This document shows, one piece after another, positions 44,222-52,966 of a stretch of 64,000 nt of DNA. The first letter of the stretch is position 1, and the number at the start of each line of letters is the position of its first letter. The notes below the pieces were generated by a model. That model did no database searches and had not been told where the DNA came from. It saw only the letters and a list, made by a program, of their open reading frames with translations. Location of the stretch: assembly GCF_019969725.1 (NCBI RefSeq), contig NZ_JAHXYW010000007.1, positions 186,001 through 250,000 on the forward strand, given 5' to 3'. Position numbers and translations under genes: made by a program. The stretch comes from Neobacillus bataviensis. GTDB lineage: Bacteria > Bacillota > Bacilli > Bacillales_B > DSM-18226.

Positions 44222-44345
44222 AAATTTGTTTGTTAACTTAACATACTTTAATTTTAATAAAAATATTGATAAAAATCATTCTCTAAAACTGCTTTATTAT
44301 TATATATTTTTGACTGAGATTGCTTTTTATATGTTAATTTCAGTA

Positions 44346-44382
44346 AAAAGAGACAAAACCATTGGAAAGTTTTGTCTCTTTT
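44346..44382 (-). terminator. Terminator of the uxaC-gndA operon
   Basis: AAAAGAGACAAAAC pairs with GTTTTGTCTCTTTT, a 14-bp stem ending 12 bp past the gndA stop codon. Confidence 0.9.
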
Positions 44383-44393
44383 GCCGGCTAAGA

Positions 44394-45806
44394 TTATTCC
44401 ATCCAGTTTGTATGGAAAACGCCATCTTTATCAATGCGTTGATACGTGTGAGCACCAAAGTAGTCACGTTGTGCCTGAAGCAAGTTCGCTGGAAGAGTTT
44501 CAGTCCGATAGCTGTCATAATAGGCAATCGCACTTGCGAATGACGGCACAGGAATACCGCGTTCAATCGCCACAGCCAGAACTTGACGTAAGTCCTTCTG
44601 ATAGCTTTCTGCGATTTCTTTAAAATAAGGATCTAATAACAAATTAGCTAATTGTGGTTCACGGTCATAGGCATCCTTAATTTTTTGAAGGAATTGAGCA
44701 CGAATAATACACCCGCCGCGGAAAATCATTGCGATATTTCCATATTGAAGATTCCATTCGTACTCTTCCGATGCAGAGCGCATTTGAGCGAATCCTTGTG
44801 CATAGGAGCAAATTTTACTCATATATAAGGCTTTTCGAACCGCTTCAATCAGCTCTTCTTTTTTCCCTTCAAATGGTTTTACTGTTGGGCCATTCAAGAT
44901 TTTACTTGCTTGAATACGCTCTTCTTTCATGGCTGAAATAAAGCGGGCAAAGACTGATTCAGTAATGATTGGCAGCGGTACTCCAAGGTCTAAGGCATTT
45001 TGGCTTGTCCATTTTCCTGTGCCTTTTTGTCCGGCAGTATCTAAAATCATTTCTACTAGAGGTTTGCCCGTTTCCTCGTCAACCTTTGTAAAAATATCTG
45101 CTGTAATTTCGATTAAATAACTGTCTAATTCCCCTTTATTCCATTCAGCAAACACTTCATGAAGTTCTTCTGCATTCAAGCCAAGGACATTTTTCAAAAT
45201 AAAATATGCTTCACAAATTAATTGCATATCGCCGTATTCAATGCCATTATGAACCATTTTTACATAATGCCCTGCGCCATTTGGTCCAATATAAGTACAG
45301 CAAGGGTCTCCGTTAACTTTTGCAGAAATGGCTTCAAAGATAGGTTTGACAAGCTCATAAGCTTCTTCTTTACCGCCTGGCATGATGGCAGGGCCTTTTA
45401 ATGCCCCTTCTTCCCCTCCGGAAACACCTGTGCCAATAAAATGGAACCCTGCTGTTTCAAGATCCTTATTTCTTCTAATCGTATCCTGGAAAAAGGTATT
45501 TCCACCATCGATCAGGATATCGCCCCCTTCAAGGTAAGGTTTAAGCGAATCAATCGTAGCATCTGTTGCTGTTCCGGCTTTTACCATCAATAAGATTTTT
45601 CTTGGCTTTTCTAGTGATTTGACAAACTCTTCGACACTGCGGGCACCAACAAAGTTTTTACCTTCTGCTTCATTCTTTAAAAACTCTTCTGTTTTCTCGT
45701 ATGAACGGTTAAAAACTGCAACAGAATAACCTCTGCTTTCAATATTTAGAGCCAGGTTTTTCCCCATTACAGCTAAACCAACAACACCAATTTGTTGTTT
45801 CGACAT
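44394..45806 (-). CDS. gndA: 6-Phosphogluconate dehydrogenase, decarboxylating
   Basis: A 470-residue enzyme converting 6-phosphogluconate to ribulose 5-phosphate and CO2. The N-terminal Rossmann motif [15 protein letters not shown], the substrate motif [21 protein letters not shown], the catalytic lysine in [16 protein letters not shown], and the C-terminal NWHGR-like region ([12 protein letters not shown] is near it) are intact. I choose the ATG at 45806, preceded by AGAGGGA, over the in-frame upstream start, which would overlap uxaC. The uxaC gene ends 52 bp upstream. This pairing with a hexuronate isomerase suggests that the uronate flux ends in 6-phosphogluconate. Confidence 0.93.
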   Translation of the reverse strand: MSKQQIGVVGLAVMGKNLALNIESRGYSVAVFNRSYEKTEEFLKNEAEGKNFVGARSVEEFVKSLEKPRKILLMVKAGTATDATIDSLKPYLEGGDILIDGGNTFFQDTIRRNKDLETAGFHFIGTGVSGGEEGALKGPAIMPGGKEEAYELVKPIFEAISAKVNGDPCCTYIGPNGAGHYVKMVHNGIEYGDMQLICEAYFILKNVLGLNAEELHEVFAEWNKGELDSYLIEITADIFTKVDEETGKPLVEMILDTAGQKGTGKWTSQNALDLGVPLPIITESVFARFISAMKEERIQASKILNGPTVKPFEGKKEELIEAVRKALYMSKICSYAQGFAQMRSASEEYEWNLQYGNIAMIFRGGCIIRAQFLQKIKDAYDREPQLANLLLDPYFKEIAESYQKDLRQVLAVAIERGIPVPSFASAIAYYDSYRTETLPANLLQAQRDYFGAHTYQRIDKDGVFHTNWME

Positions 45807-45858
45807 CTCTAATCCCTCTGCTTTCTTAGATATATTATCCTTAATCATTGTAACCTTT

Positions 45859-47262
45859 TTATCGTTGTAAAAAATACTTTTTAGCATTGTAATAGCCGAT
45901 ATTCCTTACCATCTGCTCCAGGAATGCCATATTATTTGGTGCTAAGCCTTTTTCCACCCATTCACCTAAAATGTTACAGAGAATCCGGCGGAAATAGTCG
46001 TGGCGGGCATATGAAAGGAAGCTTCGAGAGTCGGTCAACATGCCAATGAAATGGCTAAGTAGTCCAACGTTAGCAAAATCCTTCATTTGCTTTTCCATGC
46101 CATCAATATGGTCGAGGAACCACCAGCCGGAACCTAATTGAACTTTCCCCGGAATACCTTCTTCATAAAAGTTCCCCATCATTCCTGCAAGAACTACATT
46201 ATCTTTAGCATTTAGATTAAACAATATTGTCCTTGGCAAAGCATTCTCTTTGTCAAGAGCATCCAGGAATCGAGACAATCCTTCAGCAAAGTTCGCCTCA
46301 CCAACAGAGTCAAAGCCTGTATCTGGCCCTATAAATTCTTTCATTCTAGTATTGTTATTTCTTAGTGCTCCCATATGAAGCTGCATAACCCATTGTTTTT
46401 CAGCATACATTTTTCCTAATTCTTTCAATAAGAAAGCACGATAGCTCACTAATTCATTATTAGATAGCTGCTCTCCGCTTATACGCTTATTAAAGATTTT
46501 TTCTACGTCTTCCATTGTCGTTTCTACATATTCCATTTTTTGAATATCATGGTCAGATGCCCGTCCGCCATTTTCGTGGAAGAAATCAACACGCTGCTTT
46601 AATGCCTGTAAAAAGGTATCTAAGGAATTAACCTCAATCGCAGAAACTTCACTTAATTTTTTAATCCAATCTCCAAATATAGGGCGTTCAATAAAAAGTG
46701 CTCCATCAGGTCGGAATGTCGGTGCAATAATTGCTTTAAAGGAATCATCATTTTTTAATAATTTGTGGTATTCAAGTGTTGAAACTGGATCATCTGTGGT
46801 ACCGATAAATTTCACGTTAGAACGTTCGATAAAAGCTCTTGGTCTAAAATCCGGCTCCTTTAACTTTTCATTACATTCGTCGTAAATTTCACGGGCTGTT
46901 TCCGGGCTAAGGGTTTTTTCAATTCCAAAAAACATTTTCAATTCCATATGTGTCCAATGATAAAGCGGATTTCCAATTATAGATGGAACGGTTTCAGCCC
47001 AAGCAGCAAATTTCTCCCAATCACTTGCATCCCCAGTAATGTAACGTTCACTAATACCATGCATTCGCATTAATCGCCATTTATAATGGTCACCGCCTAG
47101 CCAAACCTGTGTAATATTTTCATAAGGAATGTTCTCCCAAACCTCTTGTGGATTTAAATGGCAGTGGAAATCAAAAATCGGCAGTCCAGTAACAGCATTT
47201 TCATAAAGTTGTACGGCTGTTTCTGAGTTAAGTAAAAAATGTTTGTCTAAAAAGGCTTTCAT
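45859..47262 (-). CDS. uxaC: Glucuronate (uronate) isomerase
   Basis: A 467-residue TIM-barrel metalloenzyme of the amidohydrolase superfamily. It isomerises D-glucuronate to D-fructuronate and D-galacturonate to D-tagaturonate. Signature regions are visible: [15 protein letters not shown] near the start, [27 protein letters not shown] and [18 protein letters not shown]. It has a SigA promoter and an XylR-like operator, and gndA follows. In B. subtilis the enzyme feeds UxuB and UxuA; no UxuA dehydratase is visible in this window. Confidence 0.95.
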   Translation of the reverse strand: MKAFLDKHFLLNSETAVQLYENAVTGLPIFDFHCHLNPQEVWENIPYENITQVWLGGDHYKWRLMRMHGISERYITGDASDWEKFAAWAETVPSIIGNPLYHWTHMELKMFFGIEKTLSPETAREIYDECNEKLKEPDFRPRAFIERSNVKFIGTTDDPVSTLEYHKLLKNDDSFKAIIAPTFRPDGALFIERPIFGDWIKKLSEVSAIEVNSLDTFLQALKQRVDFFHENGGRASDHDIQKMEYVETTMEDVEKIFNKRISGEQLSNNELVSYRAFLLKELGKMYAEKQWVMQLHMGALRNNNTRMKEFIGPDTGFDSVGEANFAEGLSRFLDALDKENALPRTILFNLNAKDNVVLAGMMGNFYEEGIPGKVQLGSGWWFLDHIDGMEKQMKDFANVGLLSHFIGMLTDSRSFLSYARHDYFRRILCNILGEWVEKGLAPNNMAFLEQMVRNIGYYNAKKYFLQR

Positions 47263-47328
47263 AAGGTCCCCTCCATATCTGTAAACCCTTACAATGTTTA
47301 TAAAAAAAAATAAAGTGTTCTTTTCAAT

Positions 47329-47392
47329 TTAATTTGTTTAGTGAACAAATTAATTATATTCCTAATTTATCACGATTATTTTGTTTAGTCAA
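47329..47392 (-). promoter_or_regulatory. Operator 2 and uxaC promoter
   Basis: Minus strand: TTGACT (47387-47392), 17-bp spacer, TAAATT (47364-47369). Downstream of the -10 lies the operator TTAATTTGTT (47329-47338) and AACAAATTAA (47344-47353), a perfect 10-5-10 palindrome. The second ROK gene is divergent, with a -10 TATAAT at 47426-47431. Confidence 0.8.
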
Positions 47393-47472
47393 TTAACAGT
47401 TTATGAATAAATTGAAATAACCTGTTATAATAGTAATATATTTAAATGATCTGCGTGAAATGGAGGATATTA

Positions 47473-48666
47473 ATGATTACCGGTGATGCGGCTTATATAA
47501 AAAAAATCAACCGCTCCTTGATTATTCGAGAAATTGTCAAGGAAGGTATGATTTCGAGGGCAGATTTATCCAAAGTTACAGCCTTAACAAGAGCAACCAT
47601 CTCAGCGCAGGTGGCTGACCTGTTAGAAGAAGGGCTTATTATTGAAACACAGCTGGAACACAATTCAGTCGGCAGGAAGCCGATTATGCTTTCTTTAGAT
47701 GGCCAAGCAGGGTATGCCCTAGGCATTGACCTTGATTATGGGCAAATTTCTTTCACCCTTTCGAATCTTGTAGGTCAACCTATCTCTTCAAATTTTATTA
47801 AAATAAACACAACTGAATATTCTGAGATTCTTCCACTACTAGTTGATCAAATTAAACAATATGAGGCACTACACTCCGATAGTCGTTATGGTATTGTGGG
47901 GATTGTCATTGCGATCCATGGTCTTGTGGCAAAAGATGAGATAATTCATTATGTTCCACGCCTGCATTGGAACGACCTTGACCTCAAAGGTGATTTGGAA
48001 AGACAGATTAGTATCCCAATCTACATTGAAAACAATGCAAATCTCTCTTCTTTTGCAGAGCGTGTATTTTTTCATCACGAAACAGAAAATCTTTTAAGTG
48101 CTTCCCTTTACTCCGGAATTGGCCTCGGAATGATGATGAAAAATGAGTTTTTTCGGGGGCATGACGGTTTTGCAGGTGAAGCGGGTCATATGATTATTGT
48201 GCCTGATGGCAGACCTTGTAATTGCGGGAATAAAGGGTGCTGGGAAAAATACTCGTCAGAATCAAGGATTTTTGAATTTCTTTCTGAAAAAAGAAACATT
48301 AAGAATTTAACTTATGACCAAATTCAGAAATGGCTTGATGAAGGTGATCAAGAAGTTCACGAAATGATGGAGCAATTTATTTATTATCTCGCTATCGGAC
48401 TAAATAATATGATAAATATGTATAACCCAGAAGTGCTTGTCCTTGATAGTGAATTGCTGCGGATGTATCCAGACTCTTTAACAAAAATTAAGGAAAAACT
48501 AAATTCCTCCATTAGCCACTATCGGGAGTTAACCTTATCCCACATTGGAAAAAAATCATGTGTTCTCGGTGCGTGTGCCCTTGCAATTAAACATTTTTTA
48601 GATGTGCCTATGCTGAATTTATCCTATGACCAGCAAACCACACAAAATGAAAGCGCACTCATATAG
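47473..48666 (+). CDS. ROK-family repressor, XylR type (copy 2)
   Basis: A 397-residue paralogue of the regulator at 36684-37853. It shares the N-terminal block GDAAYIKKINRSLI, the helix-turn-helix (SRADLSKVTALTRATISAQVADLL) and the ROK motifs ENNANLSSFAE and GFAGEAGHM. Its zinc motif is CNCGNKGCWE. I choose the ATG at 47473, six bases after GGAGG and matching the paralogue start, over 47446. It is divergent from uxaC-gndA. The two repressors probably bind overlapping operator sets, perhaps with different inducers. Confidence 0.88.
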   Translation: MITGDAAYIKKINRSLIIREIVKEGMISRADLSKVTALTRATISAQVADLLEEGLIIETQLEHNSVGRKPIMLSLDGQAGYALGIDLDYGQISFTLSNLVGQPISSNFIKINTTEYSEILPLLVDQIKQYEALHSDSRYGIVGIVIAIHGLVAKDEIIHYVPRLHWNDLDLKGDLERQISIPIYIENNANLSSFAERVFFHHETENLLSASLYSGIGLGMMMKNEFFRGHDGFAGEAGHMIIVPDGRPCNCGNKGCWEKYSSESRIFEFLSEKRNIKNLTYDQIQKWLDEGDQEVHEMMEQFIYYLAIGLNNMINMYNPEVLVLDSELLRMYPDSLTKIKEKLNSSISHYRELTLSHIGKKSCVLGACALAIKHFLDVPMLNLSYDQQTTQNESALI

Positions 48667-48681
48667 GCACTTTTCAAAAGT

Positions 48682-48720
48682 AAGAACCCCTTTCAGCAAT
48701 AAAACTGAAAGGGGTTCTTT
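48682..48720. terminator. Bidirectional terminator between ROK2 and the first GPH symporter
   Basis: AAGAACCCCTTTCAG (48682-48696) pairs perfectly with CTGAAAGGGGTTCTT (48705-48719). Confidence 0.92.
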
Positions 48721-48721
48721 A

Positions 48722-50098
48722 TTATGCACTTTTTAATTTTTCATTTGAATTCTTTACTTTTAATTCCTCTATAATATTTTTGTATTTTTTATCAGTTAAA
48801 TTATAGACAACAATTAAAATCACACAAGCAATTAAGTTGAATACCGCAGGGACAAGGAACATTAAGCCTTTAATTCCCAATAAGGTTTCAGCCGTTTGTT
48901 GTACATTTGGAACATAGCCAATTAATCCCAGAGCTACACCTGGTATAAAACCAGCCAGTGCTTGTGCTAATTTACGGAAGAAGCTATAGGAAGAATATAC
49001 AACACCTTCAGTTCGTTCTCCTGTTTTCCATTCATGGTAGTCGATTGTATCTGCAACCATAACCCATGGCAATCCAAGGGCAAAGCTTAATCCAAGGCTG
49101 CCGATTGATAATAATACTAGAAATGTTGGAATATTAGCCGGCAAAATAAAGTTTGCAGCATCTGCAGCAACACCAATTATTAACCCTATAATGAATGTTT
49201 TCTTCTTACCAAATCTTTTAACAAGAGTTGGAATAAAAAAAGAACCAACAACAGCAATTCCTACACTAGTAAAAGACAGTAGTGTTATAAGACCTGTATT
49301 TTTTAAATTATATTGTAAATAGTATAGCTGTACTGCTGTGCGGAGATTGCTTGCTGCAACCATAAACAAACATACAAAACAAAGGGCGATTAGCGGTCTG
49401 TTACTTAACAATAATTTAAATAATCTTGACATAGGAATCTTTTCTTGATCCGCTTTTGGCGCTCTTACAATATTCTCACTCGTATTACGATAACAAATGT
49501 AATGGAAAATCACTCCAATAGCAGCCATTATTGCAATACCCACAGCATAACCGATCTTTTCATTTGGAAAATGTGAAACAATAGGAATTACGGTCATTCC
49601 GGAAACTAACATGGCAAACTGGCTGCCAATTGCTCTAAATGACCCAAGAGAAGCACGATCGACAGAATCTTGAGTCATGGAAGCTGCAAGTGAACCGTAG
49701 GGAATATTGACAAATGAATAAGCAAGTCCGAACAGCATGTAGGTTACAAATGCAAAGACAATTTTTCCTGTACTAGAGAAGTCAGGTGCTAAGAATGAAA
49801 TTACCGTCATTATTGCTAAAGGAATTGATCCAAATAAGATAAATGGTCTAAATTTCCCGCGTTTTCCTAAGTTTCGTCTATCAACAAATGCTCCAACCGA
49901 TGAATCGGCAAACGCATCAAATATTTTTGAAATTAAAAATACTAATCCGCCCCAATAAGCTGAGATCCCTAATACATCCGTATAAAATTTAAGCAAATAT
50001 AATTGGCCCATATCGAACATGAATCCATTTCCAACATCCCCTAAACCGTACGACACTTTTTCTTTTAATGTAAGTTTCTTTGTGCCTGTCGTTTCCAT
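48722..50098 (-). CDS. GPH-family sugar symporter (copy 1)
   Basis: A 458-residue, 12-helix MFS protein of the glycoside-pentoside-hexuronide:cation symporter family. Family features: KVSYGLGDVGNGFMF at the start, DAFADSSVGAFVDRR in the first cytoplasmic loop, and DTIDYHEWKTGERTEGVVYSSYSFFRKLAQAL in the C-terminal half. It has its own XylR-like operator and cre-like site. From regulon membership I infer uptake of a hexuronate, a glucuronide or an aldonate. Confidence 0.88.
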   Translation of the reverse strand: METTGTKKLTLKEKVSYGLGDVGNGFMFDMGQLYLLKFYTDVLGISAYWGGLVFLISKIFDAFADSSVGAFVDRRNLGKRGKFRPFILFGSIPLAIMTVISFLAPDFSSTGKIVFAFVTYMLFGLAYSFVNIPYGSLAASMTQDSVDRASLGSFRAIGSQFAMLVSGMTVIPIVSHFPNEKIGYAVGIAIMAAIGVIFHYICYRNTSENIVRAPKADQEKIPMSRLFKLLLSNRPLIALCFVCLFMVAASNLRTAVQLYYLQYNLKNTGLITLLSFTSVGIAVVGSFFIPTLVKRFGKKKTFIIGLIIGVAADAANFILPANIPTFLVLLSIGSLGLSFALGLPWVMVADTIDYHEWKTGERTEGVVYSSYSFFRKLAQALAGFIPGVALGLIGYVPNVQQTAETLLGIKGLMFLVPAVFNLIACVILIVVYNLTDKKYKNIIEELKVKNSNEKLKSA

Positions 50099-50189
50099 CT
50101 TTCTTCGCTTCCCTTCTCATTTACAGACAATAATTTTGAAACCCTTTTCATTACTAAATAAAAAAAACTAAATTCTTCTCAGATTTCTT

Positions 50190-50271
50190 TTAATTTGTTT
50201 AATAAACTTATTAATTATCTATGACTGTATAATATCACCTTCGACATTTTTCGTCAATGAAAGCGTTATAA
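50190..50271 (-). promoter_or_regulatory. Operator 3, promoter and cre-like site of the first GPH symporter
   Basis: Minus strand: cre-like TTATAACGCTTTCA (50258-50271, one deviation), TTGACG (50252-50257), 17-bp spacer, TATTAT (50229-50234), then the operator TTAATTTGTT (50190-50199) with AACTTATTAA (50205-50214). The order cre, -35, -10, operator is repeated at the second symporter. Confidence 0.8.
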
Positions 50272-50294
50272 AAATTTTGTATAATTTTGAACGA

Positions 50295-50334
50295 AAAAAG
50301 CTCCCATCACCATTTAATCGGTAATCGGAGCTTT
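50295..50334 (-). terminator. Terminator of the second GPH symporter gene
   Basis: AAAGCTCC and GGAGCTTT form the base of a longer imperfect hairpin with a poly-U exit on the minus strand, 26 bp past the gene's stop codon. Confidence 0.75.
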
Positions 50335-50359
50335 CCTATATAATTATTATTGGACTGAT

Positions 50360-51778
50360 TTATTTTTGAGAATTTCTTTTTTCAGCTAAATCAATCGCAA
50401 GCTGATGTGTTTTAACTTTATTTAATGGATATAAGAAGACCAGAATTAAGAAAATCACGATTAAGACAATGAATGGAACTAGTGTACCTAAAGTATGAAT
50501 ACCATCTAGTGTACTTTGTGATTGGGCTTTAAGAGTTGCATTATAGCCAACTGCCGCAATCGCATAACCACCAAGACCGCCAGCAATAGCCTGACCCACT
50601 TTACGCGCAAATGAATAGATTGAATAAACGGTTCCATCTTCACGTAATCCCGTTAAATATTCATGATAATCAATAACGTCTGTTACAAACGCCCAAACTA
50701 CTAAGTTAAAAATTCCATAACCAAACATTGCGATAGATAAAATTCCAATAAATTGAGTGGCAGATAAGTTAGGCAATAAATATAACGCACCATAAACCAC
50801 AGCGGCGAGTAAAATACCTGCCGATGCTACTTCTTTTTTACCAAATTTTGCAACTAACGGTTTAATTAAAGGCATTCCCACAAATACAGCTACTGATTGA
50901 ATAAGTCCTACCATACTTAATGCTTTTGCGTTGCCAAAATAATCTTTAAATAAGTACACGTTTACCGTACCAATTAACATGAAACATACCATAAAAGTTA
51001 AAGAAGCGATTAAAATCCATAATAATGGCTTATTTTTTCCAAGTCCTTTTATGGTTTGGCCTAATTTAACTTTTGGTTTTTCTGTTTCATCCATGGCAAT
51101 ACGTTCAACTGATAATTTATAACATGCCATATAACATGCGATTGAAAGAACTCCAAAAATAATTGCACCTAATAAGAAATGATTTGCATCTGCTTTATTG
51201 TTTACGAACAATATCATCGGACCGACAACGTTAATGATTAAACCAGCTAAATTGCCACCTAAAGTACGGAAGCTAGATAGGCTAGTACGCTCAACAGGAT
51301 CACTTGTAATAACGGATGCCATTGAACCATAAGGAATGTTAACAGTACTATATAAGGTTCCCCACAAAATATAGGTTACAAAGGCATAAGCCTCATAAAA
51401 TCCTGTTGACATGCCTGGAATGTGAACAAACATTAATACACCAGTAATAACAAGCGGAAAGGACATTCTAAAAATCCAAGGTCTAAACTTTCCATTTTTA
51501 CCCGCTCTTCTAGTATCAATAAAGCGGCCCCATGAAACATCTGCTACAGCGTCCCATAATCGCGCAATTAAAAACAGTGTACCGACAAATGCCGGGTTAA
51601 GGCCATAAACGTCTGTATAGTACACCATTAAGAACGCAGCTACTAAAATAAAGAAAAAATCATTTCCGAAATCACCAAATAAATAACCTAGTTTATCTTT
51701 CATTCCAAAAGGCTTGGTTGTTGCAGCCATTGGTCTACTTGTTGTTGCCTCTACTTTAAGCTTAGCGTTTTGACTCAT
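50360..51778 (-). CDS. GPH-family sugar symporter (copy 2)
   Basis: A 472-residue, 12-helix paralogue of the adjacent symporter. Matching family features are KLGYLFGDFGNDFFF, DAVADVSWGRFIDTRRAGKNG and DVIDYHEYLTGLREDGTVYSIYSFARKVGQAI. It has the same promoter design (cre-like site, SigA promoter, operator) as copy 1, but its own terminator, so the two are independently transcribed. Two symporters may serve different uronates or glycosides. The ATG is preceded by GGAGGGG. Confidence 0.88.
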   Translation of the reverse strand: MSQNAKLKVEATTSRPMAATTKPFGMKDKLGYLFGDFGNDFFFILVAAFLMVYYTDVYGLNPAFVGTLFLIARLWDAVADVSWGRFIDTRRAGKNGKFRPWIFRMSFPLVITGVLMFVHIPGMSTGFYEAYAFVTYILWGTLYSTVNIPYGSMASVITSDPVERTSLSSFRTLGGNLAGLIINVVGPMILFVNNKADANHFLLGAIIFGVLSIACYMACYKLSVERIAMDETEKPKVKLGQTIKGLGKNKPLLWILIASLTFMVCFMLIGTVNVYLFKDYFGNAKALSMVGLIQSVAVFVGMPLIKPLVAKFGKKEVASAGILLAAVVYGALYLLPNLSATQFIGILSIAMFGYGIFNLVVWAFVTDVIDYHEYLTGLREDGTVYSIYSFARKVGQAIAGGLGGYAIAAVGYNATLKAQSQSTLDGIHTLGTLVPFIVLIVIFLILVFLYPLNKVKTHQLAIDLAEKRNSQK

Positions 51779-51922
51779 CTTTACCCCTCCATTACTAGTT
51801 TGATTTTGTTTGGAAAAATTAAAATAAATTCTTCTAAATCTTTTTTTTGACGATTGACTGACTTTTTAAAAATCTGAAACCCTTTTCATTTCTTTTTAAA
51901 AAAATTTAATCTCGAGATTTTA

Positions 51923-52009
51923 TTAATTAGTTTACTGAACTAATTAATGTTATTTGTATCTTATCACCCACAGTTTGTTTCCGTCAATAATATTTTGAAA
52001 GCGCTATTA
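51923..52009 (-). promoter_or_regulatory. Operator 4, promoter and cre-like site of the second GPH symporter
   Basis: Minus strand: cre-like TAATAGCGCTTTCA (51996-52009, one deviation), TTGACG (51982-51987), 18-bp spacer, TAAGAT (51958-51963), then a perfect 10-5-10 palindrome, TTAATTAGTT (51923-51932) and AACTAATTAA (51938-51947). The rest of this roughly 370-bp gap up to the azoreductase shows nothing else that I can support. Confidence 0.8.
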
Positions 52010-52168
52010 AAACAAATTTTCCATTTTAAATATTCTGTATTTAATTGAAAATAGAAATTTACAGACACTTTTTGTTCAAGAACTTCACCTATTGTTCAAT
52101 GTTGAGCAAGGAAATTTTTTTTATAATAATGGTAATAAACTAATATTATGTTGATAGGGCGTGATTAT

Positions 52169-52828
52169 TTGGAAAAGTTACTTTATATTACAGCCAATCC
52201 TAAAGGGCTGGAAAAATCAAAAGGCCTACAGATTGGTGAAGCCTTCCTAGAAGCTTTTCACTTGGAACATCCGGAGATTGAAATAAAGAGTTTGGATCTA
52301 TTTAATTTGGACTTTGCCCAAATGGATGCTGATCTGGTGTTTGCCCGCGGAAAATTAGCCGGGTATGGTTATAGACTAGACCAGCTTTCGGAGATTGAGA
52401 GAAAGAAAATTTTAAAGATGCATGCATTGGCAGATGAATTTATTACGTATGATTATTATGTTTTTGTTTCTCCCATGTGGAACCTAAATTCACCAGCAGT
52501 TTTAAAAGCTTTTCTTGATAATCTGTTTATTGCAGGCAAAACCTTTGCACATACACCGAATGGTCCAAAAGGACTTTTAGCCAATAAAAAAGCCCTTCAT
52601 ATTCAAACACGCGGGGGACAATATACAGGGACCCCAATGCAGGAATTAGAATCTGGCGACCGTTATTTAAAAATTGCCTTGCGTTTTCTCGGCATTGAGG
52701 TAATGGACACTATTGTTGCAGAGGGATTCGATCTATATCCTCATAGGGTTCCTGAGATAGTGGCAGCTGCAAAAGAAAAAGCAATTATCGTCGCTAAGGA
52801 TTTCGCTAAAAAAACAATAGCTCTATAG
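52169..52828 (+). CDS. azoR: FMN-dependent NADH-azoreductase
   Basis: A 219-residue flavodoxin-fold enzyme (AzoR/AcpD family) reducing quinones and azo compounds. The start region EKLLYITANPKGLEKSKGLQIGEAFLEAF, the FMN-contacting PMWNLNSPAVLKAFLDNL and the LHIQTRGGQYTG segment identify it. The TTG at 52169 fits the usual family start and has AGGG about nine bases upstream. The ATG at 52148 adds seven atypical residues and has no ribosome binding site; the call is moderate. It is monocistronic with its own terminator. Confidence 0.88.
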   Translation: MEKLLYITANPKGLEKSKGLQIGEAFLEAFHLEHPEIEIKSLDLFNLDFAQMDADLVFARGKLAGYGYRLDQLSEIERKKILKMHALADEFITYDYYVFVSPMWNLNSPAVLKAFLDNLFIAGKTFAHTPNGPKGLLANKKALHIQTRGGQYTGTPMQELESGDRYLKIALRFLGIEVMDTIVAEGFDLYPHRVPEIVAAAKEKAIIVAKDFAKKTIAL

Positions 52829-52833
52829 TTTAC

Positions 52834-52872
52834 AAAAAAGAAACTTCCTTTTTACCAGAAGTTTCTTTTTTT
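52834..52872 (+). terminator. Terminator of azoR
   Basis: AAAGAAACTTC pairs with GAAGTTTCTTT, followed by a T run, six bases beyond the azoR stop codon. Confidence 0.85.
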
Positions 52873-52966
52873 AATGATTTTATCAAATTTTGTCGAAAAT
52901 AGTTAATTTATAGTATAATTGGAAGAATAAACTGAAGTATTTACTTTACAGGCCAGGAGTTATCAA

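Noticed and set aside
44221..44245. Fifth XylR-type operator upstream of the AraC gene
   Set aside because: There is a TTTGTT half-site, but the second half does not match at the 5-bp spacing.
47281..47472. Extended start of the second ROK repressor at 47446
   Set aside because: The paralogue and the GGAGG spacing both support the ATG at 47473.
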